DNA of 64,000 nt from Vreelandella hamiltonii (GTDB lineage Bacteria > Pseudomonadota > Gammaproteobacteria > Pseudomonadales > Halomonadaceae). Below, in pieces: positions 34,468 to 43,336 of this stretch; within the stretch, counting starts at the first letter, position 1, and each line of letters opens with the position of its first letter. Made by a program: the position numbers and the translations under genes. The stretch is taken from contig NZ_BMXN01000015.1 of the NCBI RefSeq assembly GCF_014651775.1, positions 21,738-85,737 on the forward strand, read 5' to 3'. The notes below the pieces were generated by a model. It ran no database searches, had not been told where the DNA came from, and was given only the letters and a program-made list of their open reading frames with translations.

Positions 34468-35334
34468 ATGGTGGACTACAAATCTCTTCAAGCACTGGCA
34501 GCGGTCATGGAAGGCGGCGGGTTCGAACGAGCGGGTGAGCTGCTCGGCCTGTCCCAATCTGCCGTTTCACAGCGGATCAAAGCGCTGGAGACGCGCCTGG
34601 GCCAGCCAGTACTGATACGTCACCCCGAGTTGACCCCTACTCCCGCTGGGCAGCGGCTGCTGACTCACTACCAGCAGGTACGGCTGCTCGAACGCGACCT
34701 TCGGCAAACCCTCCCCACTCTGGACCAACAAACCTCCCGATTGAGAGTCGCCGTCAATGCCGACAGCGTCGGTACCTGGTGGGCCGATGCCGTTGCCCCA
34801 ACCTGTCTTGCCGAGGGCATCCTGCTGGATCTGGTGATCGAAGATCAGGAAATCGGCTTGAAGCGCCTGAAGGATGGCGATGTAGCAGCCTGCCTGTGTG
34901 CAACGCCCACGCCCATGGCAGGCGCGCGCTGCATCAAGGTCGGCGAAATGGTGTACCTACCGCTGGCCTCGCCCGGCTACGTGGCGCATTTCTTCCCGGA
35001 TGGCCCAACGGCCACGGCCTTTCAACACGCACCCGCCATCGTGTTTGGCCCACATGACCAGCTGCAGCATCGCTTTCTGGCGCAGTGTGGCTACCACGGG
35101 CATTTTCCCTATCACTTGTGCCCCTCTTCCGAAGGCTTCGTGCGGCTTGCCGCAGCAGGCATGGGGTATGGCATGGTCCCTCAGTTACAGGCCGCCACGC
35201 TGTTGAAGAGCGGACAGTTGGTCAGCATTGCGCCAGGCAGCTCACTGACGGTACCGCTGTACTGGCACTTCTGGCGGCACAGTGGCGACCTGCTGCATCG
35301 GCTGACCGAAAGTCTGAACCGCTTCACGATTTAG
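34468..35334 (+). CDS. argP: LysR-family regulator, ArgP-like
   Basis: This 288-residue LysR protein begins MVDYKSLQALAAVMEGGGFE and has a helix-turn-helix GELLGLSQSAVSQRIKALE (the ArgP/IciA pattern), then a substrate-binding domain (AVNADSVGTWWADAVA; GMGYGMVPQLQAA). ArgP senses lysine and arginine and activates argO in E. coli. Here the argO-like gene is about 11 kb away on the other strand, so control would be at a distance if it exists. It follows fhuF on the same strand by 62 bp, so it may be read from the fhuF promoter too. The start at 34468 is the natural LysR start. Confidence 0.85.
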   Translation: MVDYKSLQALAAVMEGGGFERAGELLGLSQSAVSQRIKALETRLGQPVLIRHPELTPTPAGQRLLTHYQQVRLLERDLRQTLPTLDQQTSRLRVAVNADSVGTWWADAVAPTCLAEGILLDLVIEDQEIGLKRLKDGDVAACLCATPTPMAGARCIKVGEMVYLPLASPGYVAHFFPDGPTATAFQHAPAIVFGPHDQLQHRFLAQCGYHGHFPYHLCPSSEGFVRLAAAGMGYGMVPQLQAATLLKSGQLVSIAPGSSLTVPLYWHFWRHSGDLLHRLTESLNRFTI

Positions 35335-35557
35335 CACCAATCTTGCTTTACCTTCATGCCTGCATCTTCAAAGCTGGCTACACTCACGTTTGTATCGTTG
35401 GAGCACCCGCCGCTAATGCCAAGGCAGAGCACTGGTCGCGGCGTGATTAATTTGCTACTACTGTCATCGGGAAAACCCAGTGACAACGTATAGCGCTCTC
35501 CCAGGCCAAGGGAACCCTGCAGCGGCCTGCCGAGAGGAGAAAAAAATCAAAAAAGCG

Positions 35558-37384
35558 ATGCTTATGGGTCATCACGGTTGGGGAAAGCGCCTGCTGGTCA
35601 TCCTGCTGCTGTACCTGTCGGGTATCAGCTCTCTTGCGGGGGCTGTGCCGACGCTGTCTGTTTCACCGGATCAGACGTCTTACTCCCTGAATGGCACCAC
35701 CCGCTTCTGGCACACGCCTGACTCGTTGACGCTGCGCGAATTGCTGGCACTCGCCCCATCTTTCACGCCCGTGTCACAGACCTCCGACCTGCATTTTGGC
35801 TATACCGCCGAAGAGACCTGGCTGACCACTCGTCTGCACAACGCCTCGCCACGACCCGCCCAATGGATGCTCAAGTTCGAGTATCCGTTCATCGACAGGA
35901 TTGCGCTCTATACGCTGCGCGACCAGTTCAGCGAAGTACAGCTCGGGGGCAGTACTCTGCCCGTGGATGAGCGTGCCCTGGCCCATCGCCAGATCGTCTT
36001 TCCCATTCATCTGGAAGGAGGAGAAAGCGTCACGCTGTACCTGCAAGCCAATACCTCCGGCAGCAAGTTCTTGAGCTACAGCCTGATGACCCCTGATGCG
36101 TTCCATGCGCAGAACGATCGTTACAACTTCTGGCTGGCCACCTACTTTGGCATGCTGCTCGCCTTGGGGCTTTACAACTTTTTGCTGTTCTTTGGCCTGA
36201 AAGAACGGGTCTTTTTGCACTACGCCCTGTTTGCATTCGGCTTCACCCTGGCCATTCTGACCTTCAACGGCCTTGGGACACTGATGTTCTGGAGCTTTCT
36301 GGCCGAACAGACACCGCGGCTGGTGGCCATTGGTTTTACCTTTGCCTCCGCCATGGCGACGCTGTTTGCCCAGAGCTTTTTGAACACGGCGCACTATACC
36401 CCTCGCTGGCATCGCGTCATTTCACTGTTTCGGCTTTACTGCTGGGCGGCACTGGCAGCGTCACTGGTGTTACCCATTCCGTGGGCACTGCAGTTGACGG
36501 ATGTCACGGGGCTGAGCGCATCGCTTTTGCTGCTGGTATGCGGCATCTACGGCAGTTGGCGGCGCGTCCCCAGTGCCCGCCTCTTCGTATTGGCGTGGAG
36601 TATCTTCCTGCTGGGTGCGGCGGTATTTGCGCTACGCAACATGGGGGTTCTGCCCGCCAACTTCATTACTTTGCACGGCATTCAAATCGGCTCGGCACTG
36701 GAAATGCTGCTGCTATCGTTTGCCCTGGCCGCCCGCTTCAACAAGCTCAAACACCAGAAGGAGCAGGCACAGGCCGATACGGTGGCCATGCTCAAAAAGC
36801 AGGAGGCCATTCTGGAAGCCAAAGTGGCCTTGCGAACTCAGGCACTGGAACAGCTTGCCAACCATGACATGCTGACGGGCCTGTTGAACCGCAACGGGCT
36901 GACACGCTGCGCAGCGGCTGCCTTTGACCAGAGCTATCGCACCCATGAGCCGGTGGCACTGATCATGTGCGATCTCGACCGTTTCAAGCCCATCAATGAC
37001 CAATACGGCCACGATGCCGGGGATTTCGTGCTGCAACAGGTAGCCAAGCGGCTCGTCCATGCAGCGCGACTGGGCGACCACTGCGCTCGGTTCGGTGGCG
37101 ATGAATTCATCGTCCTGCTGGAGGGTGGCCAGCAGCCCAACACCCTGGACAGCGTGTGCCAACGCATCGAGCAGTCCATCCGCTCGCCCATCAAGCTGCC
37201 CTGCGGGGTCAGTGTCTGTGTCGGTATCAGCCTCGGCGTCAGCGGGCTGCACCACTATCAACGCAGTGACGAACAGGGTCACGATGCGCTGCTGGAGCGC
37301 ATGATCCACGAGGCCGACCAGCACATGTACGCCGCCAAGGCACGCACTGACGCTGCCGCTTATCGCTACTCTGCCAGAGGTTAG
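35558..37384 (+). CDS. 7TM-DISM receptor diguanylate cyclase
   Basis: This protein of about 608 residues has a signal peptide, a periplasmic DISM extracellular sensor domain (about 30-180), seven membrane helices (LATYFGMLLALGLYNFLLFF to the last span near residue 385) and a coiled coil leading into a GGDEF domain. The active-site RFGGDEFIVLLEGG is intact, and an RxxD inhibitory site (RLGD) sits five residues before it. It should make cyclic di-GMP in answer to a small periplasmic ligand. The ATG at 35558 is used, but AGGAG (35535-35539) is 18 bases upstream. A GTG at 35480 is weakly supported. Confidence 0.88.
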   Translation: MLMGHHGWGKRLLVILLLYLSGISSLAGAVPTLSVSPDQTSYSLNGTTRFWHTPDSLTLRELLALAPSFTPVSQTSDLHFGYTAEETWLTTRLHNASPRPAQWMLKFEYPFIDRIALYTLRDQFSEVQLGGSTLPVDERALAHRQIVFPIHLEGGESVTLYLQANTSGSKFLSYSLMTPDAFHAQNDRYNFWLATYFGMLLALGLYNFLLFFGLKERVFLHYALFAFGFTLAILTFNGLGTLMFWSFLAEQTPRLVAIGFTFASAMATLFAQSFLNTAHYTPRWHRVISLFRLYCWAALAASLVLPIPWALQLTDVTGLSASLLLLVCGIYGSWRRVPSARLFVLAWSIFLLGAAVFALRNMGVLPANFITLHGIQIGSALEMLLLSFALAARFNKLKHQKEQAQADTVAMLKKQEAILEAKVALRTQALEQLANHDMLTGLLNRNGLTRCAAAAFDQSYRTHEPVALIMCDLDRFKPINDQYGHDAGDFVLQQVAKRLVHAARLGDHCARFGGDEFIVLLEGGQQPNTLDSVCQRIEQSIRSPIKLPCGVSVCVGISLGVSGLHHYQRSDEQGHDALLERMIHEADQHMYAAKARTDAAAYRYSARG

Positions 37385-37390
37385 CCAAGC

Positions 37391-38119
37391 TCAGGCAAAC
37401 ATCAAAAGCCCCGCACATACCGCAGCGCCACCCGCGAAAGGTAAAAAGCGGCTGTGGCGGTCTTCCGGCAGCTCTTCTTTCAGCACGTTCAACACCAGCC
37501 CACCCGCCACGAAGGCGTACAGCAGGCTGATCAAGGCATCCGTGAGCTGAATGGCATGGCCAATCAGCCAACCCACGAACACCGCCGCCGCCAATACCCA
37601 ACGGCCTTTCATCAGATAGCGCTGACGATGGTGCTGCACCAGCCCGTGGTCGTTGACCAGAAAGTGAAACCCCATGGCCAAGAAGAAGAACAGGGCTTCC
37701 GGAAGCTGATTGTCGCGGTACACCAGCAGATAACCAATCAGCAGGTTATAAAGCGCAAAGGAGCCAATATGGATCCAGAACACACCCCGCAGCTTGCCCA
37801 ATGACACCCGCTTCTGCGGCGTATCACGATGGGAGTAGACCTTGGCCAACTGCTCCAGGCCATAAAAGACGCCCAATCCCACCAAGGCCGTCAGGTAGGC
37901 GTTATGTTCGAGAATGAACAGCGGCCCATGCTCGGTGATGGTGTCGTGAGCGTCGCTCAAGGCAGGGAAGATATGGATAAAGACATAGCCTACCGATACA
38001 CCGCCCGCGAACGAGAGCCAAGCGCTGCGCGGCAGCGCATTGAGCCGCTGAAGCCGACCAGCGAACAGATGAATGGCCGCCAGTCCCAACGCGAAAGCAA
38101 GCTGCTGGGCCATGGTCAT
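37391..38119 (-). CDS. ZIP-superfamily-like integral membrane protein
   Basis: This protein of about 242 residues has seven or eight hydrophobic helices. The C-terminal motif AFVAGGLVLNVLKEELPEDR and histidine-bearing helices (FIHIFPALSDAHDTI, HFLVNDHGLVQHH) recall ZIP metal transporters, but the usual H-N-x-x-x-D/E helix signature is not clearly present. It is annotated as a membrane protein with only distant ZIP resemblance. The start at 38119 (or 38113) follows AAGGAG. It converges on the diguanylate cyclase gene with a 6-bp gap and lies about 30 bp downstream of cytochrome b561 on the same strand, so the two may be co-transcribed. Confidence 0.75.
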   Translation of the reverse strand: MTMAQQLAFALGLAAIHLFAGRLQRLNALPRSAWLSFAGGVSVGYVFIHIFPALSDAHDTITEHGPLFILEHNAYLTALVGLGVFYGLEQLAKVYSHRDTPQKRVSLGKLRGVFWIHIGSFALYNLLIGYLLVYRDNQLPEALFFFLAMGFHFLVNDHGLVQHHRQRYLMKGRWVLAAAVFVGWLIGHAIQLTDALISLLYAFVAGGLVLNVLKEELPEDRHSRFLPFAGGAAVCAGLLMFA

Positions 38120-38149
38120 CACGCTCCTTGTGATACGGTGGGGATATGC

Positions 38150-38707
38150 TTAGTCGAACAGACTCATGCGCTTCATCACGTTGTCGCGCTTGATGCGCCA
38201 GTGGAACAGCGCCCCGGCCACATGCAGCGTGATCAGCACCACCAGCGCCCAGCCCACCCGCTCGTGCCACATGAACAGCGTTTGCGAGAGCGCTTCGTGA
38301 CGCCCCAACAGCCCGGGCAAATGCCACTGGAAGAACTCCACCGGAAAGCCTCCCGTTGCCGTGGCGGCCCAGCCCAACAGCGGCATGACGACCAGCGCTG
38401 CATACAGCAGATGATGCACGCTGGTGCTCACCAGACGCTCGAAGGTCGACAGCGGCGGATCATGGTCGGGCACGACGAATGCCAGTCGCGTCACGATACG
38501 CAGCGTCATCAGCAGCAAGACAGCAATGCCCAACGTCTTGTGACTGGTGTACAGCAAGTTGGTCAGCGTGTTGCCCAGCAACGCCAACGTCCGCTCGTAG
38601 CCCAGAAAGCCCAGCGTCAGACCAGTGGCCAACCCCAGCAGTACGGCCCCCGCCACCAGCCAATGCAGCACTCGGTGAGGGTAGATATAGTGATCAAGCT
38701 CGTGCAT
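38150..38707 (-). CDS. Cytochrome b561-type membrane protein
   Basis: This 185-residue four-helix membrane protein has the b561 heme ligands: HRVLHW in helix 1, SHKTLGI in helix 2, VHHLLYAALVVMPLLGW in helix 3 and ERVGWALVVLITLHVAGALFHW in helix 4. It resembles E. coli CybB, which moves electrons between ubiquinol and oxygen or superoxide at the inner membrane. It is transcribed toward the ZIP-like protein. The short C-terminus (RDNVMKRMSLFD) is usual. The redox partner is unknown. Confidence 0.88.
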   Translation of the reverse strand: MHELDHYIYPHRVLHWLVAGAVLLGLATGLTLGFLGYERTLALLGNTLTNLLYTSHKTLGIAVLLLMTLRIVTRLAFVVPDHDPPLSTFERLVSTSVHHLLYAALVVMPLLGWAATATGGFPVEFFQWHLPGLLGRHEALSQTLFMWHERVGWALVVLITLHVAGALFHWRIKRDNVMKRMSLFD

Positions 38708-38833
38708 TCAAAACTCCCTGCCCCGTCACATCGTTATCATCAGCCCGCCGCCTTTGCGGCACGGCGTTAGATTACTATAGTCCTGGAATAGCGTAAGTCA
38801 TGGAATTGCGTACCGCTTGTTTCTCACGGCACA

Positions 38834-39703
38834 TCAACCCTCACTGGGCACGGCCAGCTGTTCTCGAATCAGCTCTGCCAACCGGCGGGCAGGTTCGGTG
38901 GGCCGATGCGGCGCTCGGTGCAGTGCCAGTTCGATCATCGGCAAGGCAGGCAGCCCGCTGCTTTCGTCCAGCGGGCGCAGCGAGGGGGTCAGCATGCTGC
39001 GGGTGACCACCACCACGGCAAGCCCAGCGGTCACGATGGGCGCCAGCCCGGCCATGGACTGGCTGGTATACGCCACACGCCAGTGGCGCCCTGCGGCCTG
39101 AAGCGCCTGTTCCGCCACTTCCCTGAACACATCGGCCCCTGGGGTATAAAGCGCCAAGGGTACCGGGTCGCTGAGCAGCGGTTGTTGATTCACCCCCACG
39201 GCCCACACCAGCGGTTCTCGACGAATGACTTCCCCACCCGGTGAATGGCGCTGGCGCGTTACCAGCGCCAGGTCCAGCTCCGCCGTTTTCACCTGCTCGA
39301 CCAGATGGGCGCTGGTGCCACACTGCACGGTCAGCCCTACGGCGGGATAGAGCTGGTGGAAATAGGCGAAGACCGACGGCAGCAACGACGCATAATCCTC
39401 GGGAATCCCCAGCGTCAAATCGCCCGTCACCTGACGGGCCTGCATGTCGCTCCACGCCTCGTCATTGAGGGCCAACAAGTGCCGTGCATGGGCCAGCAGA
39501 CGCTCTCCTTCCGCCGTAAAGCGCAGCCGCCGCCCATCACGCTCATGCAGTCGCATCTCCAGCTGGGCCTCAAGACGCTGCAACTGCATGCTGACCGTCG
39601 ATTGGGTGTACGCGAGCCGCGTCGCCGCCGCGGTGACGCTTCCGGTGTCGGCAATGGCCACCAATGTTCGCAGTAGCGTCAGGTCAAACGTGGGCGCACG
39701 CAT
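38834..39703 (-). CDS. LysR-family transcriptional regulator
   Basis: This 289-residue LysR protein has an N-terminal helix-turn-helix (LVAIADTGSVTAAATRLAYT, QSTVSMQLQRLEAQLEMRLH) and a C-terminal substrate-binding domain (LTLGIPEDYASLLPSVFAYF, GLAVVVVTRS). It is divergent from the EamA-type transporter gene over about 110 bp, the classical arrangement for a LysR regulator and its target. The ligand is unknown. It resembles the PecT/NodD-like regulators often found next to DMT exporters, but this is only an impression. Confidence 0.88.
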   Translation of the reverse strand: MRAPTFDLTLLRTLVAIADTGSVTAAATRLAYTQSTVSMQLQRLEAQLEMRLHERDGRRLRFTAEGERLLAHARHLLALNDEAWSDMQARQVTGDLTLGIPEDYASLLPSVFAYFHQLYPAVGLTVQCGTSAHLVEQVKTAELDLALVTRQRHSPGGEVIRREPLVWAVGVNQQPLLSDPVPLALYTPGADVFREVAEQALQAAGRHWRVAYTSQSMAGLAPIVTAGLAVVVVTRSMLTPSLRPLDESSGLPALPMIELALHRAPHRPTEPARRLAELIREQLAVPSEG

Positions 39704-39811
39704 ACATCACCATCCTTGATGAAAACCATCATAAAAGATCGTTATCTTGATGAATGAGCCGTGAGTATGCTGCGCACAAGAGGTCAATTTCAAGGTTCAA
39801 GGAGACGCGTG

Positions 39812-40690
39812 ATGCAGCCCCTTCACTCCCCGGTCGTGGTTTCCCCCAAATACAGTGTTGCCGCCGCGCTGGTGGCTGTCGCGCTATGGAGCATTGCCCC
39901 GTTACTGGCGGAGCTGGCGCGCACGGTCGCTCCGCTGCAACTCACTGCTCTGACCCTGCTGGCAGGCGCGCTAGCCACCCTGCCCTTGAGCCGTAAGGTG
40001 CCGCTGAGCCACTGCACGTGGCGCTGGCAGGCCGGTATCTGGCTGGGCGTTCCACTGCTGATCGTCGGGGCGGTAAGCAGTTACTTCATCGGCATGCGTT
40101 GGGCCCCAGCGGCAGAAGCCGCCTTGATTACCTATACCTGGCCGGTGCTGTTCGTCCTGTTGAGCCAGTGGTACCGCACGGGCCGCTTGACGTTGGCCAG
40201 CGTGTCGGGAGCGCTGATCGCCTTCATGGGGGCCGCGCTACTGCTGGTGCCACAAGCACTGGGTAGCGGTGTTGGCGGGGCAGCACCAGGTTACGCCCTG
40301 GCCCTGCTCGCCGCCTGCTGCTGGGCACTCTACTCCTGGACGGGCCAGGCAGCGCCGGTCTCGCTGACGCCGCTACTGCCCCGCCTGCTGTTGATTGCCT
40401 GCGCCATGACCTTTGCCGCCAGCATGCTGCTGGAAGGCCCCACGGCGCTGCCCCAGCAAGAAGCCCTGCTTGCGGGCATTGCCCTGGGTCTCGGGCCTTA
40501 CGGCATCGCCATGGTGGCCTGGGATAGAGCGCTGCGCTTCGGCCATGCCAGCCTGGTAGGCAGCCTGGCCTATGGGGTGCCCATTCTGGCGGCCCTGTTA
40601 CTGGTCATGGCAGGCGTCAGCGTGCTGGACTGGCGGCTGCCCAGCGCCGCCCTGCTGGTGGTGGTCGGCTGTTTGAAAGCAGGCCGCTAG
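39812..40690 (+). CDS. EamA/DMT-family transporter
   Basis: This 292-residue protein has ten hydrophobic helices in two five-helix EamA repeats, as in YddG/RhtA exporters (LVAVALWSIAPLLAELARTV in the first helix; ITYTWPVLFVLLSQW; ALLAACCWALYSWTGQ in the second). It probably exports a metabolite or amino acid. The start at 39812 follows AAGGAG at good spacing; upstream in-frame starts lie in the divergent promoter region. It is divergent from the LysR regulator, which may control it, and converges on a DUF3298-type lipoprotein gene with a 6-bp gap. Confidence 0.85.
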   Translation: MQPLHSPVVVSPKYSVAAALVAVALWSIAPLLAELARTVAPLQLTALTLLAGALATLPLSRKVPLSHCTWRWQAGIWLGVPLLIVGAVSSYFIGMRWAPAAEAALITYTWPVLFVLLSQWYRTGRLTLASVSGALIAFMGAALLLVPQALGSGVGGAAPGYALALLAACCWALYSWTGQAAPVSLTPLLPRLLLIACAMTFAASMLLEGPTALPQQEALLAGIALGLGPYGIAMVAWDRALRFGHASLVGSLAYGVPILAALLLVMAGVSVLDWRLPSAALLVVVGCLKAGR

Positions 40691-40696
40691 CAGCCT

Positions 40697-41485
40697 TTAC
40701 TCTGCGCCGATAAAACGCGGCTTGGCCACGCCGTCGAGGGCTTCAACGGGGATCGTCAAGGTGGGCTGACCCACGGCGTAAGGCGCGATGTCGTATACGT
40801 TGTACTTGACCTCCCATGCCTCCTCCAGCGGAGCAATGTTGCGGCTGGGGGATAACGGCCAGTTCTCCAGGAACTGTTCATCCTGCCCCATGTCGCTTGC
40901 CCAGCGCTGGTGAGCCTCCGTCAGTAACGCATCGAAGGCCGCCTCCTGCCCATCCAGCAGCATATCCTCGGCTTCGACCACTGCTCGGCGGCGCTCATCG
41001 ATCACCATGAACGCCGTCATGGGCAGCCCATGGGCCTGCCCGGCATGGTAGACGTAGCTGTTCAGCTCCAACACCAGCAGGTCGTCGTGATGGGCATGAA
41101 CCGTGGCTTCGAGCATGGCCTCACTGGTCATTTCCGGGGGCGTCAAGCGGTTGCCCTCTTCGGCCAGTTCGAAAAAGTGCTGGGCATACGCCTCCCAGGA
41201 AGCGGCAGGCTCGGCCTGCTCTTCGGTGATCCCCATGCCCAGGGTCAGCAGACGCTCCTGCAACTGCTGCGTCAGTGCTTCATCCTGGGGGAACTCCAGT
41301 GCTGAAATACGCACCGTCGAGCAGCGCTCCCCCTCACAGCCGGGCGCCACGAACTGCTGCTCTACGGCCAGCGTGGCCAATGCCAGCGGCTCCTCCTGAG
41401 GTTGCTGCGATGTGTGGCAACCGGTTAGCCATACACTGCTGGCCATCAATGTGCCCACGCTCATGACCGATGTCAGACGTACCAT
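40697..41485 (-). CDS. DUF3298/RsiV-type lipoprotein
   Basis: This 262-residue protein has a lipoprotein signal (LMASSVWLTGC, Cys near residue 23) and a C-terminal DUF3298-like domain, with SYVYHAGQAHGLPMTAFMVID matching the G-x-A-H-G segment of RsiV/DUF3298 proteins. An N-terminal DUF4163-like part (ISALEFPQDEALTQQLQERL) precedes it. RsiV binds lysozyme and acts as an anti-sigma factor in Bacillus, but many proteobacterial members are of unknown use. No sigma gene is adjacent. It should be anchored on the periplasmic side. It lies downstream, on the same strand, of the PPC-repeat protein but after a strong terminator. Confidence 0.75.
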   Translation of the reverse strand: MVRLTSVMSVGTLMASSVWLTGCHTSQQPQEEPLALATLAVEQQFVAPGCEGERCSTVRISALEFPQDEALTQQLQERLLTLGMGITEEQAEPAASWEAYAQHFFELAEEGNRLTPPEMTSEAMLEATVHAHHDDLLVLELNSYVYHAGQAHGLPMTAFMVIDERRRAVVEAEDMLLDGQEAAFDALLTEAHQRWASDMGQDEQFLENWPLSPSRNIAPLEEAWEVKYNVYDIAPYAVGQPTLTIPVEALDGVAKPRFIGAE

Positions 41486-41531
41486 ATCAACCTCCTTGTA
41501 AATGCGATGCTGCCCATACCAGCATAAAAAA

Positions 41532-41556
41532 ATGCCCCTGCACAGAGCAGGGGCAT
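41532..41556 (-). terminator. Terminator for the PPC-repeat protein gene
   Basis: ATGCCCCTGC (41532-41541) and GCAGGGGCAT (41547-41556) pair perfectly over 10 bp. On the minus strand the stem runs into TTTTTTT, so it ends the leftward transcript of the PPC-like protein. Confidence 0.85.
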
Positions 41557-41582
41557 GATCACCGCGTTACCTACTGGCCCAC

Positions 41583-43022
41583 TCAGGTGTCAGGCTGCAT
41601 TTCCGTAGGCTCTGCGCTTACCTCCAGCTCGAACATGCCGCTTCCGCTGGCGCTGAAACCACGGGCACTCACAGTGTAAGTACCCGGTAGCAGCGCCTGC
41701 TCCAGCAGGGCGTTGGTTCCCTGACCGCCGTCGTCGTCACTGTAGGAGACACCTTCGCCATACAGTTCGAGATAGGTATCGAAGTCAGTGGAGTTCATCG
41801 CCAGCGTTACCCGCGAACTCTCCGTCAAGGTTAGCTGATAGGTCAACGGTTCGCCGCTGTACCAGCCATTGATGGTTTCATCGGGGGTCAATTCGCCCTC
41901 GTTGCGCAGCTCTACGTCTTCTGGCAACTCACGTGTTGCCACTGACAGGGTAAACAGGCCGCTGTCGGTACCGTACGCCGTGCGGGCCGTGATCTGATAG
42001 CTGCCCGGTGCCAGGAAATCGGCAATACGGGCGTCCAGATTACCGGCACTGTCGTCGTCTTCACGGTAATAGCCGTTGGCACCTTCCAGCACGAGATAAG
42101 CATCCACATCGCTGGAATTCATCTCGATCTGGTACATGCCGGCTTCTTCGATCTCGAGCTCGTAGCTCAAGGGCTGCCCGCTGAACCAGCCATTCAACGA
42201 CTCACCCGACTGAATGGCACCGTCATTGCGCAGGTCGCCATCGCCCGGAAGCTCACGCGGTTCTGCCGCCAAGGTGAACAGGCCGCTGCCATCACCAAAA
42301 GCGCTTCTTGCGGTCACCGTGTAATCGCCCGGCTCCAGAAAATCGGCAATGCGGGCATTCAGGTTACCGGCGCTGTCATCGTCTTCCCGGTAATAGCCGT
42401 TGGGGCCACGTAGCTCCAGATAGGCGTCGAATTCATCGGCACGCATCTCGATCTGGTACATGCCCGCCTCTTCGACGGTCAACGTGACTTCGCGGGGGGT
42501 GCTCTCCAGCCAGCTATCCATGGGCGTGCCCACCGCCAATGTGTCGGAGTCGCTCAGTTCGATGGTGCGAGCTTCGACACTGAAGGGGCCATAGCTCTGG
42601 GCATTGGCTCCGCTGACCACGACCATGTAGTCGCCGCTCTCTTTCACCCGATAACGCACGGTATCGGCACTGGAGAGCAGCTCCAGCTGATCATCGTACA
42701 GCGCCACGATGCCTTGCAAGGCACCGCGCAGCGACACCTCCACCAGCGCATCTTCATCCAGCTGGATGACGTAGCGGGTAAAGCGGCTACCGTCGTTACC
42801 GTTCAGCTCATTGGCAGAGGTGATTTCGCCTCGGCCACGCTCGCCAAGCGCCAGGGTCTCCAACCCTTCGAACCTGGAGCCTGAATCACTGGCAACCTCA
42901 TCCAAAACTTCCACCGTGTCCGGTGTGGAGGGGGTTTGAGAGAGAGACTGTGCTGCGAAGTAACCCACCGCAACGCCGCCCACGGCGACCAGCAGCAGAG
43001 TAACAGGAGAGGATTTGGCCAT
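41583..43022 (-). CDS. Membrane-anchored protein with four PPC-like beta repeats
   Basis: This 479-residue acidic protein has an N-terminal membrane anchor (VTLLLVAVGGVAVGYFAAQ) and four repeats of about 105 residues. Each ends in a beta-sandwich pattern such as AGMYQIEMNSSDVDAYLVL, then GYYREDDDSAGNL, then GSYQITARTAY. They look like bacterial pre-peptidase C-terminal (PPC) domains, which bind partners or calcium, but no peptidase domain is attached. Repeats 2 and 3 are nearly identical in the GYYREDDDSAGNL stretch, also at DNA level, which suggests recent duplication. It is strongly acidic, as expected for a salt-exposed surface protein. The start at 43022 follows AAGGA. Confidence 0.75.
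   Translation of the reverse strand: MAKSSPVTLLLVAVGGVAVGYFAAQSLSQTPSTPDTVEVLDEVASDSGSRFEGLETLALGERGRGEITSANELNGNDGSRFTRYVIQLDEDALVEVSLRGALQGIVALYDDQLELLSSADTVRYRVKESGDYMVVVSGANAQSYGPFSVEARTIELSDSDTLAVGTPMDSWLESTPREVTLTVEEAGMYQIEMRADEFDAYLELRGPNGYYREDDDSAGNLNARIADFLEPGDYTVTARSAFGDGSGLFTLAAEPRELPGDGDLRNDGAIQSGESLNGWFSGQPLSYELEIEEAGMYQIEMNSSDVDAYLVLEGANGYYREDDDSAGNLDARIADFLAPGSYQITARTAYGTDSGLFTLSVATRELPEDVELRNEGELTPDETINGWYSGEPLTYQLTLTESSRVTLAMNSTDFDTYLELYGEGVSYSDDDGGQGTNALLEQALLPGTYTVSARGFSASGSGMFELEVSAEPTEMQPDT
41930..42480 (-). repeat. Direct repeat inside the PPC-like protein gene
   Basis: Two in-frame copies of a segment of about 300 bp encode the second and third PPC-like repeats. The GYYREDDDSAGNL codons near 42040-42080 and 42370-42410 are close to identical in DNA. 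It is an internal duplication. Confidence 0.75.
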
Positions 43023-43336
43023 AGGTGCATCCTTGATCGTAGGCAAAAACGCCGATATAGCGTCATCGGATTATAAGGCGCTTCGATCCATTAAAGTGAG
43101 CGTTTCAATAAAAATAACCCACGCTTTTGACGCTCGTTTCCACCTTGCACCGCCTCCGTTAACTTACTGAAACACAAAGGCATAATGATTCGTTACAAAA
43201 AACGCAATTATGGAGCTATTTGCACCGATCTTCTTAAAGCTTGCCGACTCGCCATACGCGGGCTACTATCACCTGGCCAATTTGGCGCCTCATCGATGAA
43301 AGCGGAGTCCGCGACACGAACCTCTGAGGTACTCCA
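43023..43336. other. Divergent intergenic stretch before the RlpA-like gene
   Basis: This 314-bp stretch is AT-rich around 43080-43240 and should hold the promoters of the PPC-like gene and the RlpA-like gene. No strong palindrome was seen. A 29-codon frame at 43210-43299 has no ribosome-binding site and is not called. Confidence 0.4.

Noticed and set aside
43210..43299. 29-codon frame before the RlpA-like gene
   Set aside because: It lacks a ribosome-binding site and a family, and lies in AT-rich intergenic sequence.
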